Part shown: positions 46,517-57,633 of the stretch, in pieces | How positions within the stretch are numbered: position 1 is the stretch's first letter | How the letters are laid out: the number at the start of each line of letters is the position of its first letter | Assembly: GCA_036320915.1 (NCBI GenBank) | Contig: JAXBDG010000002.1 | Location: forward strand, 1,922,001-1,986,000 | Length of the DNA: 64,000 bases | Reading direction: 5' to 3' | Source: Linnemannia elongata | Taxonomy: Eukaryota > Mortierellomycota > Mortierellomycetes > Mortierellales > Mortierellaceae | Position numbers and translations under genes: made by a program | Notes under the pieces: generated by a model | The model's input: only the letters and a program-made list of their open reading frames with translations | The model's database searches: none | Told to the model about the DNA's origin: nothing

Positions 46517-48676
46517 ATGGTTAGACTGGGAAGAAACAGATCATTACCTGTCCCCCCCAGCCATGGCGCCACTATGCGCAAGGCCAACACGAACGTGTTC
46601 TCATTTCCGACCCTCACATTGACCAGGACTCTCAGCGAACGGAGTACTGAAGGCGGCAACAACTCGCGCTCCTCCTCCTTGTCCCGTTCCATCTCCCGGA
46701 CACGTTCTGGATCCTCGGCTCCTATCCCGTTGGCTCCTATCATCGCGGCGATTCAGCGGGGCAACTTTGTTAAGCTGAGCGAGATGGATATTGAGGCGTT
46801 ACTGGATGACATGACAGGAAAGAATTCCAAGGTCCTCGAGGCGCTCAACATTACCTCGGCGTCGATCTCGGCGAGTGATGCCAAGATCCTGGCCAAGCTG
46901 ATCAAGTCGTCGGATACTGCCAACATCAAGACGCTCAAGATGGAGGGCAACACGATCAGTCAGCAGGCGTCCAAATTGATGTTTGAGGGCTGGAAGTTCA
47001 ACAGGACGATTAGCACGCTCAGTCTTGCACGGTCCGGTGTGAACGACAAGACGGTCAAGTATTTGGCTCGAGTGATTGTCAAAAACGAGGCGTTGAAGAC
47101 TCTGGACTTGTCGAGTAACCATATCACGGCATTGGGTGCAGAGTACCTTGCGGATGCAATGGTCCAGAACCGAAGTATTACCCGACTCAGTATCCAGTCC
47201 AACAATATCAAGAAGGCGGGGGCTCCTTTTATTGCCAAGATCCTGAACAAGAATCGAGTCGTCCGTCACCTCAACGTGAGTTCGAACGGTCTGGGCGCAG
47301 ATGGCGTCAGTATTATTGCCGAGTCGGTGCGGTTCAACCGGACGTTGACTTCATTGAGTCTGGACATGAACGAGATGGGGTCCAAGGGCGCTAATGCGAT
47401 CGCGACGGCGTTGATCTCAAATCGTCACTTGACTCATCTGTATATGCCCCACAACAACATTGGCGACATGGGTCTGGCGGATCTCTGCGAGAGCCTCAAG
47501 CGGAATCGGACGCTCATCAGTCTGGACCTGGAGCTCAACCACATCGGCAAGGGACAGTCTGCTGTCGGATTGAAGGCCCTCGGAGAGCTCCTTTTGGTCA
47601 GCACGACGCTTCGGGAGATTAACCTGTCGTTCAATCTGTTTTCGGCCGAGGCGATTGCTGCGCTGGCGGCGGGCATGTGCAAGAACTCGACCCTCGAGAG
47701 TGTCCTCCTCAACAACTGCTGTCTCCCTACCGAGGCTGCGGTGTCTTTGTCCAAGGTCTTGTCTTCCTCCGCTACAGGATTGCAGAACCTGGGTCTTACC
47801 AACAACGCGGACATTGGAGTCGAGGGCTATTGGGCGTTGGCGTCCAACTTGATCCGGAATCGGTCTTTGAAGGGCATACAGCTGGACTACAACTCGGACG
47901 ACCGTCAGGCGCTTTATGAGTCCTTTCAGAACTCGCTGACAAGGAACCATATCTGGCAGCAGGCGATCTATGCGGCGGCATGTCGGATCTTGTTCTTATC
48001 GCGGATTGTCCTGTTAGGTCGCCCTGCCAACCAGAAGCAGCTCCAGAGGCAACAGGAGCATCACATCAAGAACCATCAGCAACACGGATGGAATATCTTC
48101 CGACGAGTCAAGATGGGCCGGACCAACTCTTCCAACTCTTTGGCATCATTGTTGACGATAGGCAAGAGCCATCGGTCGAATGGAGCGGATGGTGGAGGAC
48201 ATGAGGGCGATATGGGAACCAATATGAACCACAGCAATAGTCATGCCCGTCACATCTCGACCGCGACCGCCGCCTCCGCCGCATCTACAATTGCAGTCGT
48301 CGCCAACGGCAACGGCAGTGTCCACGGCGCTTCCCCATCTTACCACCACCACACCTTGACCCACCGCCCTTCGATCTCGAGCACCACCTCGGCGTCTGTC
48401 TCGACCGCAGTCGAGTATGAGTACAACCCCCACAAAATCCTGGCAAACCTGTGCAACATGCCTCACGAGATTTTTGAGTCGATCTGCGCGTTTATGGATC
48501 CCGGTCGGACAATGAACATTGCGCAGATCCGGATGACTGTCCAGACGGCGGGCGATCGGTCGACGTTGACGAGGTATTATACCCGAGAGAGGATGCTTGA
48601 GCGGATCTTTCATTCTAGATATATCTCGCCTTTGGGGACCCGGTACAGCTTGAAGCATGGCGACGAGCGTACTTAG
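46517..48676 (+). CDS. Leucine-rich-repeat (RNI-type) protein
   Basis: Single exon of 719 residues. After a basic Ser/Arg-rich N-terminus (1-75), residues about 100-480 hold roughly 12-13 ribonuclease-inhibitor-type LRRs of 28-29 residues (LKTLDLSSNHITALGAEYLADAMVQN is one example, shown in outline as LxxLxLxxNxIxxxGAxxLAxxLxxN). The middle is His/Asn/Ser/Ala-rich and disordered. The C-terminal 90 residues contain LCNMPHEIFESICAFMDP, which resembles a degenerate F-box helix, followed by an Arg-rich basic tail. RNI-type LRRs form a horseshoe for protein binding, as in NLRC3, Ran GTPase-activating protein or ribonuclease inhibitor. No NACHT domain is present. The ATG at 46517 follows a CA-rich leader without other ATGs in frame. 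The specific role is unknown. Confidence 0.85.
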   Translation: MVRLGRNRSLPVPPSHGATMRKANTNVFSFPTLTLTRTLSERSTEGGNNSRSSSLSRSISRTRSGSSAPIPLAPIIAAIQRGNFVKLSEMDIEALLDDMTGKNSKVLEALNITSASISASDAKILAKLIKSSDTANIKTLKMEGNTISQQASKLMFEGWKFNRTISTLSLARSGVNDKTVKYLARVIVKNEALKTLDLSSNHITALGAEYLADAMVQNRSITRLSIQSNNIKKAGAPFIAKILNKNRVVRHLNVSSNGLGADGVSIIAESVRFNRTLTSLSLDMNEMGSKGANAIATALISNRHLTHLYMPHNNIGDMGLADLCESLKRNRTLISLDLELNHIGKGQSAVGLKALGELLLVSTTLREINLSFNLFSAEAIAALAAGMCKNSTLESVLLNNCCLPTEAAVSLSKVLSSSATGLQNLGLTNNADIGVEGYWALASNLIRNRSLKGIQLDYNSDDRQALYESFQNSLTRNHIWQQAIYAAACRILFLSRIVLLGRPANQKQLQRQQEHHIKNHQQHGWNIFRRVKMGRTNSSNSLASLLTIGKSHRSNGADGGGHEGDMGTNMNHSNSHARHISTATAASAASTIAVVANGNGSVHGASPSYHHHTLTHRPSISSTTSASVSTAVEYEYNPHKILANLCNMPHEIFESICAFMDPGRTMNIAQIRMTVQTAGDRSTLTRYYTRERMLERIFHSRYISPLGTRYSLKHGDERT

Positions 48677-49127
48677 AGTGCTTTGATCGATGAGGGAGCT
48701 CTTAGATTGAAGTACGCATGCTCTCACTCCTTTTCTTTCACAGATTTAGTCGCCAGGATGGCATTCATATATTCTCTCACACCTTCTTGTCTTTTCAACA
48801 ATTCTCTTTCTTCATTTCAAATCAACAAAAAAACAAGCAACTACAATCAATACAAACCCTCTGCATTCCTTTTCCCTAGTTACCAATAAAACAACAAGTA
48901 TCGCATTCTTTCTTCTATGTTGCTGTCCAAATGGCATGTCCTGGCTTGAGGACAAAGTTTCGCTGTACTCACTGCCTCTCCGATTCGATCCAATGTTCCC
49001 TGAACTGAGCCTACTCATAACCTTCGTGAAGGTAACGACGTCTATTAGAAAATGCTAGAAATGCTTTTGTTGTATGTATGTCTAATTTGTCTACAATACT
49101 GGAAAAGGATGTTTCCAATGAAAACTT
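48677..49127. other. Convergent 3' regions of the LRR gene and MIA40
   Basis: Holds the trailers of the two converging genes; an AATAAA is visible near 48886. No further gene. Confidence 0.5.
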
Positions 49128-49505
49128 CTAAATGTTCTTAGTCTCGCTCTCGCTCTCCTCCTTCTCCTCTACCTCCTCGTCATCTTCCTTCTCATCCTCG
49201 CCATCATAATATCCATTGGCCCGGAAACAATCATGCATGGCGGTAAACTTTTCCAAACAATCAGAGCCCTTGGGTTCGGCTTCCGAATGAACAAAGCAAG
49301 AGAAGGCTTCCTTGAAGGTGTCACCACAGGGGCCTTGGGCCATCCCTCCGAGGCAGGGGCAGTCCCAGTTGATTTCGCCGGTTTCGGGGTCGTATGCTGC
49401 TGATTGGTCGGATGGGGTTGAAGAAGTTAAGGGGGTAGTGGAAGGGGAGGGTTCGAGGAAGTGGAGGGTGTCTTTTCCGTCTTCTTCTTGTCTTGAGTAT
49501 GACAT
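49128..49505 (-). CDS. MIA40: Mitochondrial intermembrane-space oxidoreductase Mia40 (CHCHD4 type)
   Basis: Single exon of 125 residues. The redox-active CPC motif ([10 protein letters not shown], about residues 48-51) is followed by the twin CX9C pair: [11 protein letters not shown] and [11 protein letters not shown]. The sequence then runs to FRANGYY and an acidic tail. Mia40 introduces disulfides into small Cys-rich proteins arriving in the intermembrane space and is re-oxidised by Erv1. The protein has no N-terminal presequence or membrane anchor. In this it resembles the soluble animal CHCHD4 and differs from the long anchored Mia40 of ascomycete yeasts. The start ATG lies in a CA-rich leader and I saw no upstream coding exon. 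Confidence 0.93.
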   Translation of the reverse strand: MSYSRQEEDGKDTLHFLEPSPSTTPLTSSTPSDQSAAYDPETGEINWDCPCLGGMAQGPCGDTFKEAFSCFVHSEAEPKGSDCLEKFTAMHDCFRANGYYDGEDEKEDDEEVEEKEESESETKNI

Positions 49506-50159
49506 TGTGGGGGGTTTGTGTGTATAGGGACGGCGAGGGTACTGGTGCTGGTGTTCTTGTTGGGCTATGGCACCTAGATAGATCAGGAGGATCGGACAAA
49601 AAAAGGAGGGAGGTATTTAATTAGGACATCAATTTTCTTGTCGTTGCAATGGTGTGAATGTGTTCCTAAATAAAACATGTCATGTATAATATACACATAT
49701 GGTCTCTTGTGTACCTTTCTGTCTTGTATGAATGAGGGTGTGTTCTTGAGGAAGAGGAATGAATGAGTGAAGAAAGAAAGGAATGGGAATGGAAGGAGCG
49801 AGAAAGTCTAGGGGAGAAAGCAGTCTCTTCTTTTTTCGATCTGACAAATACAATGCGATCGGGATTTGCCACCAACTTTGTCGTTTCTTCCTTTTTCTTT
49901 TCGCAGGTATTGACATTGGAAGTGGTCGATTGAATAGCGTTTATGTCAATTGCTGAAACAGGAAAAACAAAAAAAAACAAAAAAGGAAAAAAATAGAAAA
50001 AAACAAGGTGGCGCATAAGAGGCAACCGACCTTTTGCGAAGAGGATACGCCCATTCCTTGCGCAGGCGAAAACGACACTCCTACCCAGTCCTTCCTCCGC
50101 CTCCGCCTCCATCACTCCCGTAACTCTCGCATCTCGAAACCAAGGGCTGATGGAGGAGT
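49506..50159. other. Intergenic region between MIA40 and TFB5
   Basis: Upstream region of MIA40 and 3' trailer of TFB5. The 149-codon minus frame at 49666-50115 is Phe/Ser/Lys-rich low complexity and not credible. Confidence 0.45.
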
Positions 50160-50599
50160 TTACTTTTGGTCCTTCTCCTCGACCTTGTAAGTGTTCTCGT
50201 TCAGGATCTCATCAATGTCGTGGCGGAGCTGTTCGACATATGTGGTGTCGATGTAGACGTGTGTGTCGTCCAGGTCTTCGATGATGAACTGATACTTTTC
50301 GTTCAATCCAATGATAATCTGCTTCACTGAGGTGTCACTAGTATTGTGGAGAGAGTGAAGGCAAGGTTAGATCCTTGGAAATGTGTTGGATTTGCCCGGA
50401 GCAATTAAGAAAATATTAGACGAATGGTATAAACTCGTCGATTCCTTACCACTCGATAATGGTGCCTATGGGGTAGTGTCAGTCAAGAATTGGGGAAGAA
50501 TAAGAGAAAGGGTGAGTTGGCTTAGGTTCCAGGTACCAAGGAGAACGGTAAATAACGCTGAGTGTAAGAAAGTTGGTTACCCTTGACAGCCTTGACCAT
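50160..50599 (-). CDS. TFB5: TFIIH subunit Tfb5 (TTDA/GTF2H5 family), three exons
   Basis: Exons 50599-50581 (19 nt), 50465-50450 (16 nt) and 50337-50160 (178 nt) join in frame to 70 residues, the usual size of Tfb5. The product begins MVKAVKGTIIECDTSVKQII and contains the diagnostic FIIEDLDDTHVYI segment and a C-terminal helix ending in KDQK. Tfb5 stabilises TFIIH through Tfb2/p52 and is needed for nucleotide-excision repair and transcription. The first two exons are too short to be found by ORF scanning; both donors (GTAACC, GTAAGG) and acceptors (TAG) are clear. The gene is divergent from CDC20, with starts about 590 bp apart. Confidence 0.93.
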
Positions 50600-51189
50600 T
50601 GTGCTGACTGAGTGTGTAGCGACGCGTGAATGAGTGAAAGAGAGTAGGTGGCGTTTGTTTCTGTTGACGTTGGCGGCGTTGAAGAAGAGAAGAAGAAGTG
50701 GGCTAAGAAAATGAATGACGATTCGCAACAAGAAGAGAAATGGAAGAGAGCGATGGCAAAGTACTGACTGATGGACAGACAGACGGCTTTGTGTAGGACT
50801 AAATGCGGACAGAACATTAAGGGGACCGCTTCGTTAACCTGCAAGGCCACAATTTATTTCGTGAGCTTTTTGACGACCTTGCTTTTGCTACTTCATCACT
50901 ACACCCCGCACACCCTCAGCAGGACAGGACAACAACCAAGAGGACGCAGCCTTGCAAAGAAATCAATCTTTTTTGCATTGCGTACATATACACACTCAAG
51001 ATCTTTACACAGCAGCATATCCTCAACCCCGTACAATCACCTAGCAAACAGCTCGTCTTACTCTTTGTTCGTTTTGGGTTGTGGATTCCCCTGAGCAACA
51101 ACGCGTGAACCATCTCTACTCCTGACGCACACCTTTTCGATCCACAAAGTTCACTTTGTTTTTGCAGCAACCACTCAACATCAACACCA
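50600..51189. promoter_or_regulatory. Divergent promoter of TFB5 and CDC20
   Basis: A 590-bp interval between the two start codons. It contains both leaders; the CDC20 side (50880-51189) is CA-rich. No defined factor site is claimed. Confidence 0.5.
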
Positions 51190-53970
51190 ATGTCGTTCAG
51201 CACACCGGACAAGAAGAGATCCTCAATGGGATCCACTCTACACCAGTCTCCAACTGCTGCATTCCGACGAAGCCAACTCTCGCCTGTTCGAAAGTCAGCG
51301 CCAAGCTCGCCTGTCAAGAAGAGCCATTTTCTTGCGTCACTTCAGGCCGCTGCAGGAGGAGGAGCAAGCAAGATGGGTGGCATCAGTGGTAGTAGCAGTA
51401 ACAGAGTCTCAGGAGCAACAGCAACAACGACGTCAGCCACCGCCACCTCCACCACCACGTCCACTACCACTATCGCGTCGTCGGCTTCATCGACCCAGGT
51501 GTCAAAGGAGGCAGCACGGTTTTCGCGACATTTGGAGTCTCTCAAAAGCGGAAAGGGCCTGCCTGCAGCGAGAGGCGGGTTCTCGAACAGTGGCAGTAGA
51601 AGTGGTGCAGTAGGTGCAGGTGGATCAAGATTTTCTGCTTCAGCTACTGCAGGAGTATTTGGAGGTGGCAAGTCGTCGCTGATGTTAGGCTCCTCTCCGT
51701 CCATCGCGAAAGTACTCAACAGCAACAGTGCTGGAAACAATAGCAGCGGTGCAATGACAGCAGGAGGAGGCAATGTTTCTGCCACTTCGTCAAACTCAAA
51801 CACAACCACGACTGACAATTTCAGCATCGAAACACCAAAAACCCCCAGCAACAGCAATAATCGCTCCTCTTTCTTCTCTTCTTCTGTCCCATCTACCCCA
51901 AAGTCAACCCTCGGCAAAAGAATGAGCGCAGGCGTCGGCTTATTCCCTTCAACCCCTTCGTCACAGTTCAGCATCCCTTCTTCGCCATCACCCTTCAGCA
52001 TATCATCATCCACAGCAACCAACAACGACCCTTCAGGACTCAGGACACCTAGCAGCAAAAGCAGTATCGGCATGAGCTCCCAGACTGGTAGTAACTTACT
52101 GCCAACAGCAAAGACACCATCAGCATCACCACAACGCTCACGGACACCCGGCGGCGGCCTCTCTCGTACGAGCAGCACGTCAATTGTCAGCACAAAGTCT
52201 CTGGCCACACAGGCAAGCTCTTGCTTGACGCGCACTGTGAGCTGTGGCAACTTGACCACGACTAAGAAGCTCGAGGTTGTCAAGAACGACTGGGTCGGCG
52301 GCAACGCTTCACCCAAGAAGGGTAAACGAACCTTCAACCCGGTAAGGACCAAATGGCGCTGCCTTTGTTTTTTATTGGTGTATGCGTACTCTCTGTCGTT
52401 GGTCTTATGTGGCTTTGTAATTCTCATTCTAATAAACATGCGATTAATAGGGAGACCGGTTTATACCCAGGAGGATTGATATGGCGAGTGCGCAGGTCAT
52501 GATCGATATGGCCAAGGGCTCAACGCTCCACCGACCGCCTTCATTTTCAGGATCATCTGCATCGACTCACCACCATATCCCTGTCGACCCTTTGGATGGA
52601 TCAGCTTACAGCCAAGAGGTTGCCAGGGCGTGTGGTCTCGATCTCAACAGCCGCATTTTGTGCTTCAATGCCGAAGCCCCTTCGTTGGACAATCGAGATT
52701 CGTCTGTGGTTCGGCAAATGTACAGTCGCCACCCAAGTTTCACGCGGTCCAACTCGAACTTGTTGTTGAAGAAGAGGACCATCTTGACTAGCCCTGAAAG
52801 GATCCTTGACGCGCCTAGCTTGGTGGATGATTACTACCTGAACCTGTTGTCGTGGTCTTGTATGAATCAGCTGGCGATCGGACTGGACAAGTCGGTGTTT
52901 GTGTGGAATGCCGATTCGGGACACGTCGAATCTCTGGTCACGCTGAAAGGCAACCTGGATTCGGTCACGTCGGTTTCGTGGGCATATGATGGCGCGTCGT
53001 TGGCAGTCGGGACTTTTGAAGGTGATGTTCAAGTTTGGGATGTCGAGACAAAGACCAAGCTCCGAACCATGTCGGGACATGCTGCGCGTGTTGGAGTGTT
53101 GGCATGGGACAAGCAGATTGTCAGTTCTGGATGCAGAGATGGATCAATCTGGAACCATGATGTCCGTGTACATAACCACAAGGTTGCGGAGCTTTCGAAC
53201 CATACGAACGAGGTCTGTGGGCTGACCTGGAGAAGCGATGGATTGCAGTTGGCCAGTGGTGCGAATGACAACATTGTCAACATCTGGGATGCCCGCTCCG
53301 CCGTCCCTAAGTACACCAAAACCAATCACACCGCCGCTGTCAAGGTAATATTCTTTTATGCTTTTGATGATCTGTAGCTGTTTTTAATTTCATCCTTGGA
53401 CAAGAGCGCTAACTCAATCGGTAATTATTCTATAATATCTTAAAGGCTTTGGCATGGTGTCCATGGCAGTTGAATTTGCTGGCATCGGGAGGTGGCACAT
53501 ACGATAAGCAGATCCACTTTTGGAACTCGACAACGGGTGCGCGCGTGAACACGCTGAACGCAGGATCTCAGGTTACGTCGATCATCTGGGCCAAGGAGTA
53601 CAAGGAGTTCATGTCGTCCCATGGCTACCCGAACAACAACCTATCAGTGTACAGCTACCCTTCGATGAGCAAGGTGGTGGACATTCCAGCAGCTCACGAC
53701 TCGAGAGTGTTGCATTCTGCGGTATCGCCTGATGGACAGACTGTGGCGACGGTTGCGAACGACGAAAATTTGAAGTTCTGGAAGTTGTTTGAGAAGCAGC
53801 CCAAGGATGGCAAGGGTAGCAGTAAGAGGACCAAGCTGTTGTCGTCGGGATCTGCTGGTAGTAGCAGTGGTGGACTGTTGGAGGATGATAGCGATTGCGG
53901 TGGAGATGGCGGAACTGGAGGTGGGTTCCTTTCTGGCAAGTCGATTTCTTCCATGACACGCATTCGATAA
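51190..53970 (+). CDS. CDC20: APC/C activator, Cdc20-type WD40 protein
   Basis: Exons 51190-52341, 52451-53344 and 53446-53970 join in phase 0 to 856 residues. The first 380 residues are Ser/Thr/Gly/Ala-rich and disordered, with many TP/SP sites. A C-box-like DRFIPRR is formed exactly across the exon 1-2 junction (about residues 386-392). KRTILTSPERILDAPSLVDDYYLNLLSWS leads into seven WD40 blades (for example LAIGLDKSVFVWNADSG, GGTYDKQIHFWN, VANDENLKFW). The last two residues are the Ile-Arg tail that docks on Cdc27. Cdc20 recruits securin and cyclin B to the anaphase-promoting complex. The PERILDAP...YYLNLLSWS spacing favours Cdc20/Slp1 over Cdh1, though a meiosis-specific activator is possible. 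The N-terminal extension is far longer than in yeasts. Confidence 0.92.
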
Positions 53971-54650
53971 CTCCCGGACACCGCACACTACCATCGGGAT
54001 CAAGAACAGAAAACTCCTCTCTTTTGCTGTACATATAAACTCGCTACCTCGCTTCGTCGTTCTTGATTAGTGGATGTAATTCTGTCTTCTCTCTTTTTTC
54101 TCCTTTTCCCTTTATGAATACCCCCGTCTACACCCAATCATGAAAATAAACGAAGTCAGAAAAGAAAAACAAAAGCAAAATAAAACGATGCAAAAGAATC
54201 AACTTCTAAGGTGCCGATATGGGGCGCAGCCAGTACAATGGAGTATGGCCTTGTAAAGCATCTTGTAGGATGCACAAAAGCAAACGAACAATGATTTTCG
54301 AGTTCGTGTGTTGCTCTTTGCCGCATGCATGAACAACCAGGTGTACCTTTTTTTAAGGTGTGAGGGAAGGAGTAAAGAGAGTTGAAAGAGGCCAAGAAGA
54401 ACGAAAAGTATGGACCAAATTGCTCATCTTGGCTTGTATTTTGGTAGTGAGCGAGAGGAAGAAGAATAGAAAGCAGGGAGAACAAAACATTTGGTAGCCA
54501 AAAGAACAAGCAGGATGAAACCGTTCAAGTTAAAACTGTAATATAATGTTTCACCAGAGTTGACATATTCACATATCGATTGATGGTGACGAAAACACGC
54601 GTGGTTTAGCAGACAAGATATATTCAGAGTGAAAAAACTCGATCTGGCAT
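53971..54650. other. CDC20 3' region and convergent spacer
   Basis: An AATAAA-like signal lies near 54145. No supported gene; minus-strand frames here are low complexity. Confidence 0.5.
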
Positions 54651-55420
54651 TCAAGTGTGGCAGGCGGTAAAGATGCGGTTGGCAAGGACACTCCGCTGAC
54701 CCTGGAGAGCCTGGATTCTCATTGTAAGAGCATCCGCAAATCCCTCAACATCATTTCGGTGCTGCGCCCAGACCATGTTGTCCTGCCGACAGCCTTGATG
54801 CATCCTGAGAAGCAGGGTCGAAGGTAAGTAAGGCAAGAGTGTCGATGGCAGCAAAACGGGCAAAGACGAGGTGAGAGATGACCTTGAAGAGACGCTTGAA
54901 TTGGGATTTGAGGATCGATTCTCCAAAGTTTGAGGCTGGACTCAGTACGAGTTGAAGTTATCGGATCGGACTTGCAGCTGATGTTGGAGTTGCAGGAGTT
55001 GGTGCGGTCGCTGGTTGGATTGTACATATGGGTGTGTTAAGTCCAGCTCCGGCTTGTTCTGCTCCTGTGGATGGGTTGATATTAATGCCTTGATGTTGTT
55101 GGTGGTAATGTTGGGGTTCATTTCTTTGCATTTGTATGGTTTTTGGGCAAAGGGAAAGAAAACGAACAAGAAAGCGTAAACGAGAAGATTGGGAGGTGAA
55201 CAGAGTCGCATTTAATTTGGAATAGAGGGGGGCTTTTCCCATCAAAACGACCAACGGAAAGGCGCTAATGAGGGGTACGCAGAGCGACCAAGTGGGCGTC
55301 TCGAAGGCGGCCAATCTTGCGGTTGACGCTATCGTGTTCGTCTATGAGGATCGGTTCTGCCAGTTGGACTGGGGTGTCGTTAATAATGATGTTGTTGTTG
55401 TTTGGGGTGTATGCGGCCAT
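54651..55420 (-). CDS. Small uncharacterised protein, splicing uncertain
   Basis: An ATG at 55420 opens a frame MAAYTPNNNNIIINDTPV.. with about 50 codons of normal composition ending RLRDAHL. A middle stretch near 55058-54950 is Gln/Leu-rich (HQLLQLQHQLQV). The last stretch 54808-54651 reads NMVWAQHRNDVEGFADALTMRIQALQGQRSVL and ends at a TGA. A strong acceptor (CTTCTCAG) precedes the last exon and another (CCATCCACAG) precedes the middle one; the donors are weak, so I cannot fix the product. The composition suggests a small helical adaptor protein. The opposite strand at 54672-54830 is also open, so strand assignment is not certain. Confidence 0.35.
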
Positions 55421-55806
55421 GTTTCTTTTGTTTTTGTTGCTGGCAATTTGTGTCGTCTTTGAAGGTGTATTAAGGGATGTTGTAAGAAAGGGAAAAGATG
55501 GCAGGAGGTTGTAGAGGAGAAAAGAGGGTTGAAACCGTGATATGGCGATCCATCAGATTATCTCGATGCGCCAACAATAATGCATTTTCAGAACGAAGAA
55601 CAAGTTCACAACCACTCACACTTCAATCCACCTTTACCATCATCTTTGCTTTTAGTTAGGGGATGGCGACATCGAGATTTATAAAATGAGACTATGATGT
55701 TGGGACTTTCACAAGTCCTTTTCAAGCAAAGAAGGTCGACGTTCTACAGAAAAGCCAATTCTTTTGTATTAATGGAATAAAATAAAATGAAGTATTTTGT
55801 AATAGC

Positions 55807-57633
55807 TTAGTGCTCAACAGGTGCAAGAACAGGTTGGGCGGCATGGGTATCAATCTCGAGCTTGGCATCGACCGCATCTGCACGCGCCGCGAGCTCTCGC
55901 TCCAAACGCTCTTCCTCCTCCATCTTGTCCAAAGGATCGACATACGCGGTTCCATTGATCTTGCAGATAATAATTTGCATCCATGCGGGCAAGACATTCT
56001 CGATGGTGAAGCCTTCATTGTTCCAATGCTCCTTTAGGTCCTTGTCTGAGGGGGTGATGCGACCGCCAGAAACGAGTTCGAGAACGTAGATGGATCCGTT
56101 GATGGCGGCGTAGGTTCCGATACCTGCGATGAGACCGTAGGAGATGGAGTATGAGAGGGGCATGAGGGCGATGGTCAAGAAGGCTGGGATGGCGTCGCCG
56201 ACGTAGTTCCAGTTGATGGATTGCACGGATTTAGCCATCATGGATCCGACGACGATGAGAGCAGGGCCGGTGGCCCAGGGAGGGAAGGATGCAAAGATGG
56301 GAGAAAAGAAGAGGGAGATGAAGAAGAGGAAGGCGGTGAAGATTGAGGTCAGACCTGTGCGACCGCCCTCTGTGATACCGGCTCCGGATTCAATGTAGGC
56401 TGTGACGGGGGGCACGCCAAACACAGCTCCGAGTGTGATGGAAGATGCGTCGCACAAGAAGGCGGCGGTTGAGCCGTCAAAGTCACCATTCCTGTACATA
56501 TATCCTCCGAACTTGGCCATGGAGTACAGAGTGCCAGTGGTGTCCATGATGTCGACGTAGAGGAAGGTGATAAGGGCGATCCAGATCTCGTGGTTGTCCA
56601 GCTCGAAGTTCATCTTTGCAAATGTCATCTGGATAGGGTGGAAGGTGACGACCTTCTTGAAGTAGTCGAATGAAGCCTCGCCGGCTGGGGTGTAAGGGAA
56701 GTAGGTAAAGTCGGTACCGCGGATCCAGGAGAGGATTGAGACAGCAAGAATGCCGTAGAGGACTGAGCCCTTGACGCGGAGGGTGAGGAGGATGGAGATG
56801 AGGATGAATCCAAAGATGCCGATCCATGTGGTCGGGCTCCGCATATGGGTTCCGTCAATACAGACACCCTTGGCATCCCTGTCACATCCATCGAGATGAA
56901 CCAGCGTGGCGGCGTCTCCGCCAATGAGTCCAATACCAGCCGAGGTCTGCATTCCAATAAAGCACAGGTACAGTCCAATACCAGCCCCGGAAGCAATCTT
57001 GATACTCTGAGGGATCAACCGAGCAAGCCATTGTCGAACACCAAAGAAGGACAAGAGAATGAACAGCAAGCCCTCGACAAAGACGGCGGCGAGGGCGGTC
57101 TCGTACTTGATCTTGTTGCCTCCATGGAACCCGACGACGGTGTATGTGAAATATGCGTTGAGACCCATGCCGGGGGCGAGACCGATAGGGAGGTTAGCGA
57201 ATAGGCCCATGAGGAGGGTGGAGATGCAGGCGATGGCTGCGGTGGCCGTGATTAGATCGAGTTTGAGTGTTCCGAGACATTCGTTATAGGCGGGGTCGGT
57301 CAGGCAGACTGGGTCTTCTGCGTTTTCGCACACACAGGGTCCACCCGAGTCCATCACAATCAACGCATTCACAGAGATAATGTATGCCTAAGGATGTGAG
57401 GTGGAGTTTGCATGGGTTAGATAGGCAGATGGAAGAGGATATAATGCTCACGCTGACAAAAATAATTCTTTTCTTACCATAGTGACGAAGGTAGTGAGGC
57501 CGGCACGGATCTCGGTGGTGAACTTGGATCCGACACGCTCGCGACGAGCACCGGAACCCTCAAGGCGGAAGTATTTTCCGACCCTGGATTGGGCCACGCT
57601 CTGGTTCAATCGCTCTAAAATTGGTCCTGCCAT
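55807..57633 (-). CDS. azgA: AzgA-type purine (hypoxanthine/adenine/guanine) permease
   Basis: Exons 57633-57478 and 57387-55807 (intron 90 nt, GTAAGA-TAG) give 578 residues. The N-terminus SKFTTEIRAGLTTFVTMAYIISVNALI is the conserved start of the AzgA-like NCS2 group. Further motifs are GLAPGMGLNAYFTY, GAGIGLYLCFIGMQ, FLYVDIMDTTGTLYSMA, VFGVPPVTAYIESGAGITEGGRTGL and TIALMPLSYSISYGLIAG, over about 12-14 membrane helices. These carriers take up purine bases with protons at the plasma membrane. The Cys-containing loop after helix 1 (CVCENAEDPVC) and the charged Glu-rich C-terminus are normal for fungal members. The start is the only ATG before the conserved block. Confidence 0.93.
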
